Assembly: GCA_963931525.1 (NCBI GenBank)
Contig: OZ007023.1
Coordinates: forward strand, 1,612,001-1,676,000
Length of the DNA: 64,000 nt
Origin: Fimenecus sp900545625
GTDB lineage: Bacteria; Bacillota; Clostridia; Oscillospirales; Acutalibacteraceae
Reading direction: 5' to 3'
Shown here: piece after piece, positions 15,328 through 23,216 of the stretch
How positions within the stretch are numbered: position 1 is the first letter of the stretch
How the letters are laid out: every line of letters starts with the position of its first letter
The notes under the pieces: model-generated
Databases searched by the model: none
What the model saw: the letters and a program-made list of their open reading frames with translations, nothing else
What the model was told of the DNA's origin: nothing
Position numbers and translations under genes: made by a program

Positions 15328-16548
15328 TTAAACATTAAGTGTGTGGACGCCCGTAACCGTGCAATCCGCCGTTCCGTCGGCAAGACGTAAAAATACGGGA
15401 TCGCCGTCATGCAGGGCAGCAACAGATCGGATCGGTTTTCCGCCTTGGTCGCTTGCAAGCGCGTAACCGCGCGCAAGTACGGCAAGCGGGCTTAAAGAGT
15501 GCAGTTTAGCAGACAATTCCCCCAGCTTTGCACGTGCGGTATTAAAGCCGGAGTGTTGTAAACTTTGAAAGGCGTTGCATGCCATAAGCAACCGCATGCG
15601 TTTTTCGTCGAAAAAGAGCTGTGGTTGGCGAAAGGTTCCGCGGCTGCATAACACAGTAAGTATATTGCGACGATTGGAAATACTGTCATACATAGCCGAA
15701 TTCAAACGTGCCGTGGTTTGCAAAAGCTGTGTTTGAAGAGCCGTGCGGTCAGGTACGGCAAGCTCAGCGGCTGCCGAGGGTGTCGGAGCGCGCAGGTCGG
15801 CAACAAAATCGCAGATCGTAAAATCCGTTTCATGCCCTACAGCGGAGATTACGGGAATTTTAGAGCGGTATACAGCACGCGCGAGATGCTCATTGTTAAA
15901 CGCCCAAAGGTCCTCCGCCGAGCCGCCGCCGCGTCCCAGGATCAAAACGTCGGCACATTGCAGACGATTGAACGTGTCGAGCACCTCGATGATTTGTGCA
16001 GGTGCCTCTTCCCCTTGCACGGCGACCGGTGCAAAAACGACTTGAGCCACCGGGAAACGACGCTGCAAAACATGTAAAATATCATGCACGGCGGCGCCCG
16101 TTTCTGAGGTGATCACGCCGACGGTACGCGGAAAACGCGGCAAAGGCCGCTTGTGCGCAGCGTCAAACAGACCCTCGCGCGCAAGCTTTTCCTTCAGCTG
16201 TTCAAACGCAAGGCTGAGTGCGCCTGCGCCGTCGGGCTGTATGTCGTCCACAAAGACTTGATAGGAGCCGCCGGCTTCATATAAGGATACACGCCCGCGC
16301 ACGAGCACGCGCATCCCGTCAGATACCTGAAAGCGAAGCCGTGATGCGGCATTTCGGAACATCACGGCGCGTACCTGCGCCTCTTCATCTTTGAGCGTAA
16401 AGTACAAGTGCCCGGAGGTGTGGTGCTTAAAGTTGGAGATCTCGCCGACCAGAAAAATATGATTCAAATTTTCATCGGCATCCATTTTGGACTTTACATA
16501 GCGGTTGAGCTGTGCGACCGACAAAACCAACGGAGCGTCATACAGCAT
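15328..16548 (-). CDS. xseA: exodeoxyribonuclease VII large subunit
   Basis: A 406-residue catalytic subunit. It has an N-terminal OB fold (about 1-105: LSVAQLNRYVK, VGEISNFKHH, GHLYFTLKDE). The catalytic domain follows with GVITSETGAAVHDI and DVLILGRGGGSAEDLW, then ISAVGHETDFT and DLRAPTPSAAAEL. A helical region runs to the C-terminus. Two in-frame ATGs compete: 16548 is 11 nt from AAGG and 16557 only 2 nt, so I choose 16548. Either way it overlaps the upstream Kae1-like gene slightly. The 53-codon longer frame is not supported. Confidence 0.94.
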   Translation of the reverse strand: MLYDAPLVLSVAQLNRYVKSKMDADENLNHIFLVGEISNFKHHTSGHLYFTLKDEEAQVRAVMFRNAASRLRFQVSDGMRVLVRGRVSLYEAGGSYQVFVDDIQPDGAGALSLAFEQLKEKLAREGLFDAAHKRPLPRFPRTVGVITSETGAAVHDILHVLQRRFPVAQVVFAPVAVQGEEAPAQIIEVLDTFNRLQCADVLILGRGGGSAEDLWAFNNEHLARAVYRSKIPVISAVGHETDFTICDFVADLRAPTPSAAAELAVPDRTALQTQLLQTTARLNSAMYDSISNRRNILTVLCSRGTFRQPQLFFDEKRMRLLMACNAFQSLQHSGFNTARAKLGELSAKLHSLSPLAVLARGYALASDQGGKPIRSVAALHDGDPVFLRLADGTADCTVTGVHTLNV

Positions 16549-17488
16549 GTGTTTCATATCCTTCGTGATACAGCGCGGCAAGTACGGCGACGCCCGCGGC
16601 ATTGTCCGCAGAAAAAGCGGGTTCGGCAAACTTCGCACCGTAATTTTCAGAAAAATAGCTTTGCAGCGTGCGGTTGGAGGAAACCCCGCCGGAAAACAGA
16701 ATAGGAAGATTTCCATATTCGCGTAAAAGCGCCATCAGCATTCCGTCAAGCGCCGCGCGGATGCTTTCTATGCAGAATTTTGCGATATCTGCCGCCGGTT
16801 CTCCGGCGGAAAACATGGCTTGACAACGATTTTCCACACCCGAAAGGCAGCAATTTACGCCTTTCATCGTCGGCTTAACCGAAAAAGCACGAGTGCTTTG
16901 TGCAGCAAGTTTTTCCAGGGCAGGCCCGCATGGGAAATCAAGCCCAAGCATCACGCCGACGCGATCGATCGCTTGACCTGCGTGCAGATCCAAGGAACAC
17001 GCCACGCACTTTGCTTCTAATATGCGGCTTTTATGCGGTGTAACGAGCAGTGCTTCTGTCGTTCCGCCTGAAGCATGAAACGCCAAAAACGGCGCTTGAA
17101 TAAGCTCAAACGCATCGGCGGAATACAGTGCCGCAGCAATATGCACCTCTTGGTGCGATACTTCAAAGCAAGGGATCGCACCGGCAAGAGCGACAGCCTT
17201 TGCGGCGGATTTTCCGGCCAAAAAGCAGGGCATATAGGAGCCTTCCGCACGGCGCGGAAATACGGAAACACCGACACCGTCCAAATGCACGGGATCGCCG
17301 CTCAGCAGCTTTTCAAGCACTTGCGGCAGCTGTACCGTGTGGTGAAATACCGCGTCGCTTTGCCGAAGCCCTCTCGCTCCTTTTTTTACGGGCAGCGGCA
17401 TCTTCTGCTGTACCACGGTGCCATTTTCACTGTCATACAGGGCGGCGGAAGTGGTGTAATTGCTCGTATCAATCCCGAGGTACAGCAT
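16538..17488 (-). CDS. Kae1/TsaD-like protein of unknown function
   Basis: This 316-residue ASKHA-fold protein is related to TsaD (Kae1/Gcp), which makes the t6A tRNA modification. It has the N-terminal phosphate loop GIDTSNYTTSAAL, a metal-site motif HQEVH near residue 112 where TsaD has HMEGH-type, FHASGGTTEALL, a GQAIDRVGVMLGL region and FSGGVSSNRT near 280. Its spacing and lower motif conservation suggest the paralog seen beside nusB/xseA in many Clostridia, not the essential TsaD, and no tsaB/tsaE neighbour is present. The start is ATG 17488 after AGGGA; it overlaps nusB by 20 nt. Confidence 0.8.
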   Translation of the reverse strand: MLYLGIDTSNYTTSAALYDSENGTVVQQKMPLPVKKGARGLRQSDAVFHHTVQLPQVLEKLLSGDPVHLDGVGVSVFPRRAEGSYMPCFLAGKSAAKAVALAGAIPCFEVSHQEVHIAAALYSADAFELIQAPFLAFHASGGTTEALLVTPHKSRILEAKCVACSLDLHAGQAIDRVGVMLGLDFPCGPALEKLAAQSTRAFSVKPTMKGVNCCLSGVENRCQAMFSAGEPAADIAKFCIESIRAALDGMLMALLREYGNLPILFSGGVSSNRTLQSYFSENYGAKFAEPAFSADNAAGVAVLAALYHEGYETHAV

Positions 17489-17888
17489 CTTGTTCCCTGC
17501 TTCTGATAAATGTGCCGAGTATGCCGTTGATGAAAGAGGCGTCGTCCGTCGTGGCGTATTTCTTGGCAAGTTCTACCGCCTCATTGGCGGAAACGCCGCT
17601 CGGCACGGAATCCACAAACAAAATCTCACAAATGGCGAGCCGTAAAACAGAAAGCGCCACCTTGGAAATCCGTTCTTTTTTCCATCCAATGGCATATTGC
17701 TCGATCACAGCGTCAATCTCTGCGAGCTTTTCGTACACCTGCTTAAAAAGATAAGTAGAAAATACAGTCGGTTCCATAAGCCGCGCTTCCGCTGCAAATC
17801 CGATGATGTCATCCTCGGGTACATCCATATTGAATGCTTTTTCAAATATCAAGATGAACGCCTGTTCTCTTTCTTCGCTCCTTGTCAT
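17469..17888 (-). CDS. nusB: transcription antitermination factor NusB
   Basis: A helical RNA-binding protein of 139 residues with TRSEEREQAFILIFEKAF at the N-terminus and the C-terminal family signature VPSGVSANEAVELAKKYAT with FINGILG. NusB with NusE binds boxA of rRNA operons to allow antitermination. ATG 17888 has GGGAGG six nt upstream. A 64-nt gap with a hairpin-forming sequence (arms near 17896-17936) separates it from asp23; the hairpin lacks a T tract. Confidence 0.93.
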   Translation of the reverse strand: MTRSEEREQAFILIFEKAFNMDVPEDDIIGFAAEARLMEPTVFSTYLFKQVYEKLAEIDAVIEQYAIGWKKERISKVALSVLRLAICEILFVDSVPSGVSANEAVELAKKYATTDDASFINGILGTFIRSREQDAVPRD

Positions 17889-17952
17889 ATGTTCCTCCCG
17901 TAAAAGCCAAACAAGCCCTCCGCCCGAACTTGCGGAGAGCCGAATGTTTGGT

Positions 17953-18324
17953 TTATGCTCCGGCGGTGGTGTCAGCGTCAAAGTCGATCCCCTGTACGCT
18001 GACGTTCACTTCGCCTACGACCTTGCCGGTCATGCTTTGCACGGCGTTTTTGACGCTGCGCTGTACGGCGCTGCTGACCGTTTGAATATTCGTGCTGCTT
18101 TTCACACGCAAATAGATGTGAATACGCATACTGCCGTCGAGGTTAAACACACGAACCGCTTTCTCGCCGCACTCGCTTTTGCGCAGACGGGAAATCAGAT
18201 CCGGCGTTTTGGGAACAAAAGCGCTTACGCCCTCCACGTCTTTCGCGGCATTGAGCGCGATCGAGGCGATCACATCATTGGAAATTACGATCTCGCCGCC
18301 GGCGGTTTTCTCATTTGTGTTCAT
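17953..18324 (-). CDS. Asp23/Gls24 family envelope protein
   Basis: A protein of 123 residues with the Asp23/Gls24 pattern: GEIVISNDVIASIALNAA at the N-terminus, EGVSAFV, then alternating strands ending VSVQGIDF. Members are abundant cytosolic proteins linked to cell-envelope stress, often encoded beside nusB in Bacillota; the molecular role is unclear. It is the first gene of the run that ends with recN and lies directly behind a strong promoter. AAGGTGG precedes the ATG. Confidence 0.9.
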   Translation of the reverse strand: MNTNEKTAGGEIVISNDVIASIALNAAKDVEGVSAFVPKTPDLISRLRKSECGEKAVRVFNLDGSMRIHIYLRVKSSTNIQTVSSAVQRSVKNAVQSMTGKVVGEVNVSVQGIDFDADTTAGA

Positions 18325-18350
18325 AGGGAAAGCCCACCTTTCTTTCCCCT

Positions 18351-18378
18351 ATTATACCACAAACTGCAAAATACTCAA
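18351..18378 (-). promoter_or_regulatory. promoter of the asp23-nusB-...-recN operon
   Basis: TTGAGT (18378-18373), a 16-nt spacer and a perfect TATAAT (18356-18351) preceded by TGG, that is an extended -10. It begins immediately after the spoIIIAH stop codon, so the vegetative operon can be transcribed independently of the sporulation operon upstream. Confidence 0.8.
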
Positions 18379-18906
18379 CTATTTTGCTTCAACTATCGTA
18401 ATTTTTTCTGCGGGAAGCCCCGTTTTATTGATCACAATCTCCTTGACCTGTACGGCAGTTGTATCGTTGAGCGTACCTGCCGCCAAAATCACTTCCGCCG
18501 TCTCTCCAAGCGAAACAAGCGCTTTTCCGCCTGTTTTTGCTGTGATCAGGTTTTCGATCTCAGATTGTGCTTTGATATTCTCAGAAAGGGCTTCAAGCGC
18601 AGCCTGTGCTTCTTGTTTGCTTTCGGCATCTGCCGCAGAATCATCAATTACCGCCTGCAAGGTTGCCTTTGCTTCATCTAACGATTTGGAGCGATTGAGT
18701 TCCGCCGTTGCAAAATAATCCTCCCCGCCTTCGGCATTGACATATTGGGCCTGCCCGAGATTTGCCTCGGCTGTTGTTTGAGCCTGCACGCTTTGCTGGA
18801 TCTCGTTGACGGGACGCGTATAATACCAATTCACATACAGCGCCGCGCCGAGCGCGATAACCAGCCCGAAAAAGACGATTTGACGTTTGCTGACGGTTTT
18901 AGACAT
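18379..18906 (-). CDS. spoIIIAH: stage III sporulation protein AH
   Basis: A single-pass membrane protein of 175 residues: short cytosolic start, a membrane helix at about 10-27, a Gln/Ala/Glu-rich coiled linker, and a C-terminal YscJ/FliF-like ring-building domain (LDEAKATLQAVI, ENLITAKTGGKALVS, VQVKEIVINKTGLP). On the mother-cell side it pairs with SpoIIQ of the forespore to form the feeding channel. GAGGAGG lies before the ATG. It is the last gene of the operon. Confidence 0.93.
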   Translation of the reverse strand: MSKTVSKRQIVFFGLVIALGAALYVNWYYTRPVNEIQQSVQAQTTAEANLGQAQYVNAEGGEDYFATAELNRSKSLDEAKATLQAVIDDSAADAESKQEAQAALEALSENIKAQSEIENLITAKTGGKALVSLGETAEVILAAGTLNDTTAVQVKEIVINKTGLPAEKITIVEAK

Positions 18907-18908
18907 AT

Positions 18909-19451
18909 TTATTCCTCCTCAGGTTTCATTTTTAATACGCTTACTCGGTCCGTCCCCACGCCAAGCGCAGTGCTGACCGCCTGGGTTATTGCGCTTGCGA
19001 CCTCCGGCAGGTTTGCTCCGTCGCAAACAACGATCACGCCCTGTACTTCCGGCGTCTGCGTGCGCAGAACCATGCCTGCATCGCCGCCGGTGCCGTCAAT
19101 AAGTACATATTCCGAATCTCTGCTTTCCGAAACGGCGCCGTCGTCGCGGTCGCTTTGGACGCTCACGTCGGTTGCGTAAACGGTTTCGGATGAGCCTTCC
19201 AGTGTGAGCAAAACGCGCACGCGTCCGGCGTTTTCTACCTCTGAGATCACAGCGGCCAATCGGCTTTCCAGTGCCTCGCAATAGGCGTCCTCACTTTCGG
19301 TGCTTACCGTGTTTTCCGTATTTTCTGTCTGTCCCTGCGGCAGAAATTCGGATAGTGCCAGCAGAAAAATCGCAAGAATGCCGATGCAAACGGGGATCCA
19401 AACCTTTTTTTCGGTTTTTAAGCGTGCTTTTATTCTTTGCAGCGCCTCCAT
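18909..19451 (-). CDS. spoIIIAG: stage III sporulation protein AG
   Basis: A 180-residue protein with a Lys/Arg-rich start, one membrane helix at about 20-36 and an extracytoplasmic domain containing LESRLAAVISEVENAGRVRVLL and GVIVVCDGANLPEVASAIT, the ring-building motif by which SpoIIIAG forms a large ring in the outer forespore membrane. It ends two nt before spoIIIAH. GGTGA lies four nt before the ATG. Confidence 0.92.
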   Translation of the reverse strand: MEALQRIKARLKTEKKVWIPVCIGILAIFLLALSEFLPQGQTENTENTVSTESEDAYCEALESRLAAVISEVENAGRVRVLLTLEGSSETVYATDVSVQSDRDDGAVSESRDSEYVLIDGTGGDAGMVLRTQTPEVQGVIVVCDGANLPEVASAITQAVSTALGVGTDRVSVLKMKPEEE

Positions 19452-19455
19452 ACAC

Positions 19456-19905
19456 TCACCTTTCGATCATTATGATTTCAGCCGGTATTCCGAGAGCCTC
19501 CTCCAAACAGGCGCAGATCTCATCATCACTTTTGTCGGAAGCGGTCACAAGACGCACCGAAGAAAGCACCAAATAGTTTTCTTCGTCAAGCTCCGTTTGC
19601 AGCGTGAGTTCCTCCACTTCGATCCCCGCACTGGAAAGCTGTTCGGTGATCGTCGTTTCCAGCGTATGCGCATAGACTTGTTCCTGCCCGACATCGTATA
19701 TGTCTTCTTCCTGTATCTGCGGAAAGGTCAGCTCTCCGGCGCTTAAGAATTCGGCAAAGGGAGAAATCAGCATAAAAACCATCAGAAGAGAAATGATGGT
19801 CTCACCCGCTTTCTTGACATTGCCTGAGGGGAACAACATCCGAAACAGCAAAACCAGAATGGAAAAAACACATATGGTTACTGACCAGCTTTGAATGGTA
19901 TTCAT
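19456..19905 (-). CDS. spoIIIAF: stage III sporulation protein AF
   Basis: A protein of 149 residues with two N-terminal membrane helices (about 6-24 and 33-50; FRMLFPSGNVKKAGETIISL lies between and into the second). A mixed alpha/beta domain follows, with VEVEELTLQTELDEEN-like strands that resemble the ring-building modules of AG and AH. It is a component of the SpoIIIA-SpoIIQ channel. AGGA lies five nt before the ATG, and it is packed between AE and AG with gaps of 2 and 4 nt. Confidence 0.88.
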   Translation of the reverse strand: MNTIQSWSVTICVFSILVLLFRMLFPSGNVKKAGETIISLLMVFMLISPFAEFLSAGELTFPQIQEEDIYDVGQEQVYAHTLETTITEQLSSAGIEVEELTLQTELDEENYLVLSSVRLVTASDKSDDEICACLEEALGIPAEIIMIER

Positions 19906-19907
19906 TT

Positions 19908-21047
19908 CTATCCTTTGAACTGTAAGATCACGCCTGTGGAGATCACCAGCAGAAATCCGTTAAATATCACGAAAATATTGACAAGCGATACGGTGGCGGC
20001 GATCCCTTCCAGCAGCTTTTTCACCTGCGTCTGACCGAGTACGCCGCCGATCGCTGCCGCAAACATAAGCGCAAGGTACCACAAAAGCAATTCGAGAATG
20101 ACGGGAAGGTGCATTAAGACGATCACAATGATCCCAAACACACCGACTGCGTTTTGGATCAGCCCCATGGAACCGAGCACGGATGTATATGCCTCCGAAA
20201 GCGTACTGCCGACAACGGGCAGTGTTCCGCTGACGAGCATTTTTACGCCACGTACCGTTACACTGTCCCCGGAAGCGGCAAGCGCTCCCTTGATTGATAA
20301 CAGACCCGTAAAAATCGTGGAGCCAAACCCAAGTACGATGCAGACGGCGCGTTTTATAAAAGCTGCAATGGTATCAAAGGTATACTTTTCATGCAAAGAT
20401 GAAACAATGTGCAGCATGAAAAATGCCTGCACAAGCGGCAGCAATGCCTTGCCGTTGATAAAGGAAAGCAGATTAGAAAGTCCCAGCATCACGGAACTGT
20501 ATGCCGCAGAAAGCAGCGGTTTGCCGCTCATGGCAATGACGCCTGCAAAGACAGGTATGTAAGCGAGCAGAAAATCCGCGCCAAGTTCCACTGCAGACAG
20601 GGCCTGTGCCATGCTTTCCGTGATCGGCTGCAAAACGGTCAGGACAATCCAAAGTATACAAAACAGAGAAAATACCGTGCGTATGGTCTCTTTTTTCTCT
20701 AAAAAGCCGTCTGCTGCCGCACCAAGTACCAAAAAGGTACAGACCAAACCGACGCAGCGAAGCGGCTGCACTGCTTTTCCGCTCAGGATATCCAAAATCG
20801 CCGTTACGACTTTTCGCGGCGATAGAGAGGCGAGCTCTTCATAGCTTCCGGAGGTGACGCCGATCTCTTCAAGCGCTTCTTCCGTTTCATCGTCTAACGC
20901 ATCATAAAGCTCCGAATAAGCCGCCTCTGCTTCGCTTAAATCACTTTCAGCCGCAAAAGCGGGTACAATGCCCACCAAACAGAACACACTGACCAAAGCC
21001 ACAAGAAGTATATATTTCCGGATTCTTGGTTTTATACGTCTATCCAT
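19908..21047 (-). CDS. spoIIIAE: stage III sporulation protein AE
   Basis: This polytopic membrane protein of 379 residues has a signal-like N-terminal helix (about 10-31) and an acidic extracytoplasmic stretch, DLSEAEAAYSELYDALDDE. Some seven hydrophobic segments follow to the C-terminus, with LGAAADGFLEKKETIRTVF and the conserved VRGVKMLVSGTLPVVG. It is the largest membrane subunit of the feeding channel. The start overlaps the end of spoIIIAD by 16 nt; GGAG lies six nt upstream. Confidence 0.93.
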   Translation of the reverse strand: MDRRIKPRIRKYILLVALVSVFCLVGIVPAFAAESDLSEAEAAYSELYDALDDETEEALEEIGVTSGSYEELASLSPRKVVTAILDILSGKAVQPLRCVGLVCTFLVLGAAADGFLEKKETIRTVFSLFCILWIVLTVLQPITESMAQALSAVELGADFLLAYIPVFAGVIAMSGKPLLSAAYSSVMLGLSNLLSFINGKALLPLVQAFFMLHIVSSLHEKYTFDTIAAFIKRAVCIVLGFGSTIFTGLLSIKGALAASGDSVTVRGVKMLVSGTLPVVGSTLSEAYTSVLGSMGLIQNAVGVFGIIVIVLMHLPVILELLLWYLALMFAAAIGGVLGQTQVKKLLEGIAATVSLVNIFVIFNGFLLVISTGVILQFKG

Positions 21048-21415
21048 GTCAGGCTCCAGGAGATCAATTGTGCTGCAAGCGGCAGCGCCATTAAAAGGAT
21101 CGCACCGCGTCCCAAAAGTTCCACAGCAGAAGCCAAAGCCGACTCACCGCTGTCCTGACAGAGATTCGCTGCAAGCTGCGCGGTCAGACAGATTCCGAGC
21201 GCTTTGACCAACAGCTTGAGTACATCACTGTCGATACCTGCTTGCGCACTTAAGGCTTGCAGCTGGCTGATCGCCTCAGCGGCAAGACCGACCACTGGCA
21301 CGCCGATCAGCAGCAGCACAGCAAGTTTTAGAAAAAAGGCGTACTCCGACCGCACATTTTTCAAGACGATGATAGCGGCAAGCGCCGCTGTGCACAGCCC
21401 TACGATCTTCAGCAT
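21032..21415 (-). CDS. spoIIIAD: stage III sporulation protein AD
   Basis: A membrane protein of 127 residues with four hydrophobic segments and the family pattern LCTAALAAIIVLKNVRSEYA, then LKLLVKALGICLTAQLAANL and CQDSGESALASAVELLGRGA. It has no recognisable Shine-Dalgarno sequence: the ATG lies two nt after the TAA of spoIIIAC, so translation probably depends on coupling. Confidence 0.92.
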   Translation of the reverse strand: MLKIVGLCTAALAAIIVLKNVRSEYAFFLKLAVLLLIGVPVVGLAAEAISQLQALSAQAGIDSDVLKLLVKALGICLTAQLAANLCQDSGESALASAVELLGRGAILLMALPLAAQLISWSLTWIDV

Positions 21416-21417
21416 CG

Positions 21418-21612
21418 TTATAAGTCAAACGTCGATCGAACAATATCGTACAGACTGCTTAGCTGCGGAAGAAGCATGACGGCAATCAGAATGATCCCCG
21501 CAAGGACAGTCAGCATGGCGTATTCCTCCCGTCCTGATTTAGACAACACCTGGTTGAGCAGTGCGACGATGATGCCGATCGCGGCTATTTTGAAAATAAA
21601 CTCAATTTCCAT
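21418..21612 (-). CDS. spoIIIAC: stage III sporulation protein AC
   Basis: A 64-residue protein made of two membrane helices (about 5-24 and 33-50), with IAAIGIIVALLNQVLSKSGR and EYAMLTVLAGIILI, matching the small SpoIIIAC/AD channel subunits. GGAGG lies four nt before the ATG. It starts 21 nt after spoIIIAB. Confidence 0.93.
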   Translation of the reverse strand: MEIEFIFKIAAIGIIVALLNQVLSKSGREEYAMLTVLAGIILIAVMLLPQLSSLYDIVRSTFDL

Positions 21613-21633
21613 ATTTCCTCCGTCCGTCCGCTG

Positions 21634-22146
21634 CTACAAAAAGAGAATCACAAGAAAAATGCCGCCAAGCACGCCGAGTGTACGGTAAAGTCCGCCCTTT
21701 TTTCGACTTGCCGCGAGCGCAGTAGCCTCAACCGTCTCCAACTGAGCAATGAAATACGTACAATTCGCACGCTGTCCGGCTCGATCCGTATTGCCGAATG
21801 CAGAGCAAAAAGACCGGATGAGCGTTATCTCCTCTTGCTGCAGTATCCCGGATTTTTGCAGCTCCTTTGCAGCTTTCTCCCATGCATGCTGTAGGGACGC
21901 ACCGTTTTGAAACAGTTGATTTACCGTCTGTAAAAAGCGGAAGTCTGAAAATTCACTTTGCGCGGCCAGCTTTCTAAGCAGCGCATCCGTTGGACGGAGT
22001 GCAAATTCGATCTCGCTTTGTATCGCCGTGAACAACCGGATGAACCGTTTGATTTCACGCGGGCGTCTGCGCACCCGTGCGGAAAAATACGCGCCCGTCC
22101 AAACGCATGTTGCCAGAATCAGCAAAAGTCCCGCTGTTTTTAGCAT
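21634..22146 (-). CDS. spoIIIAB: stage III sporulation protein AB
   Basis: This 170-residue protein has an N-terminal membrane helix (about 4-22), a helical extracytoplasmic domain with RPREIKRFIRLFTAIQSEIE and FRFLQTVNQLFQNGASLQHA, and a C-terminal membrane helix. It resembles type II secretion GspF-like proteins. I start at ATG 22146, five nt after GGTGA; a TTG four codons earlier is in frame. Either way about 92-104 nt overlap the 3' end of spoIIIAA in another frame. Confidence 0.9.
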   Translation of the reverse strand: MLKTAGLLLILATCVWTGAYFSARVRRRPREIKRFIRLFTAIQSEIEFALRPTDALLRKLAAQSEFSDFRFLQTVNQLFQNGASLQHAWEKAAKELQKSGILQQEEITLIRSFCSAFGNTDRAGQRANCTYFIAQLETVEATALAASRKKGGLYRTLGVLGGIFLVILFL

Positions 22147-23092
22147 CCCGTTCACCAACCTGAACCGTCTTGCGGATCCTGCCGACGTTTGCTCCTGTTC
22201 CTAAAAATAGGACGGTAGTTATGCACCCATCGGCAAGCAGGTCCCGTATTCCTGCTTTCTTTTCCAGATCTTCCGGCGACTCAGCATGTGCCGTAGCCGC
22301 AAAGTGCACCCCGCTGCGGCACCCCTCTAAAATCGCTTTTGCATCGTCACACGAGCCGATCTCGTCGCAGAAGATCATATCCGGTGACAGTGTCCGCACG
22401 GCTTGTGCAATTCCTTCCGCTTTTTCATAACCGTATAGGACATCCCCCAAAAACGCTGAGGCAACTGCGCCGTCAAGGCCCGCCGGGAACAGCTCGCTGC
22501 GCACATCGATCACAGCACAGGTATAAAGCTTCCCGGAAAAGCCCAGTGAGATTTGGAGAGCCAGATCCCGCAGTACGGTCGTTTTTCCGCTCATTGGGGG
22601 CCCGGCCAAAAGGATATTCTGCAAGCCTGCTTGAAAGCAGGCGTTCAACACCTCATGCGCAGCGCCTTTGATCCTCCGCGCAATACGTATATTTAGAGCT
22701 GTCGGGCTGCGGATCCCTGTTATACAGCCGTTTTGCCTTACGGCAGTGCCGCAAACACCGATACGGTGCCCACCCGGCAGCGTCAGAAATCCGTTTTTTA
22801 GTTCTTCCTGATGGCTGTGTACCGAAAAGCCACAGGCACGTGCAACAATGTCTGAGATCTCCGATTCAGATATGGTTGGTAAATTATCCGTACAAATGCA
22901 GGTCGTTTTACCGCTCTTTGTCAGGAAATATGCGTTTTGCGGTGTGACCAGAACTATGGGTCGACCGCAGCGCAGCCGTATCTCGGAAAGTGTGTCTGCC
23001 GTTTTTTCATTCATGCGTCGCAGCATTTCCTGCAGGCGAGGCGGTAAAACGGAGAGCACCTGCGAAAGTTCCGTTCTTTCTTGGTATTGCAT
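22055..23092 (-). CDS. spoIIIAA: stage III sporulation protein AA (ATPase)
   Basis: A protein of 345 residues. It is a AAA-type secretion ATPase with Walker A GPPMSGKTTVLRDLA near residue 165 and Walker B DMIFCDEIG near 250; the N-terminal part has EIRLRCGRPIVL and GHRIGVCGTAV. It probably powers the SpoIIIA-SpoIIQ channel during engulfment. The last 30 or so residues, after VQVGERD, do not look like the usual family end and are encoded where spoIIIAB already begins. GAGGTGA precedes the ATG. It is the first gene of the spoIIIA operon. Confidence 0.93.
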   Translation of the reverse strand: MQYQERTELSQVLSVLPPRLQEMLRRMNEKTADTLSEIRLRCGRPIVLVTPQNAYFLTKSGKTTCICTDNLPTISESEISDIVARACGFSVHSHQEELKNGFLTLPGGHRIGVCGTAVRQNGCITGIRSPTALNIRIARRIKGAAHEVLNACFQAGLQNILLAGPPMSGKTTVLRDLALQISLGFSGKLYTCAVIDVRSELFPAGLDGAVASAFLGDVLYGYEKAEGIAQAVRTLSPDMIFCDEIGSCDDAKAILEGCRSGVHFAATAHAESPEDLEKKAGIRDLLADGCITTVLFLGTGANVGRIRKTVQVGERDAKNSGTFADSGNMRLDGRVFFRTGAQTPA

Positions 23093-23110
23093 TCTCGTTC
23101 ACCTCACTTC

Positions 23111-23137
23111 AATATATGGTTACTTGTCCCGAAATAG
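23111..23137 (-). promoter_or_regulatory. possible SigE-type promoter of spoIIIA
   Basis: On the minus strand CTATT (23137-23133) is followed after 14 nt by CATATATT (23118-23111), which resembles the SigE -10 CATACANT. In B. subtilis the operon is SigE-dependent. The -10 lies only about 18 nt from the ATG, leaving a very short leader, so this is a weak call. Confidence 0.3.
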
Positions 23138-23149
23138 AACAAGAATTTG

Positions 23150-23178
23150 TTGCATGACCTTACCACCTGTGGTATACT
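23150..23178 (+). promoter_or_regulatory. promoter of the yfhO-type gene
   Basis: TTGCAT (23150-23155), 17 nt, TATACT (23173-23178), with TGG just before the -10 (extended -10). It lies about 39 nt upstream of the ATG. Confidence 0.7.
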
Positions 23179-23216
23179 AAATATAAATTTTTTGACAGAT
23201 TTCAAAGGATAAAGCT

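Noticed and set aside
17803..18681. 292-codon open frame on the plus strand
   Set aside because: Antisense to nusB, the Asp23 gene and spoIIIAH, crossing their promoter; Cys- and Phe-rich noise.
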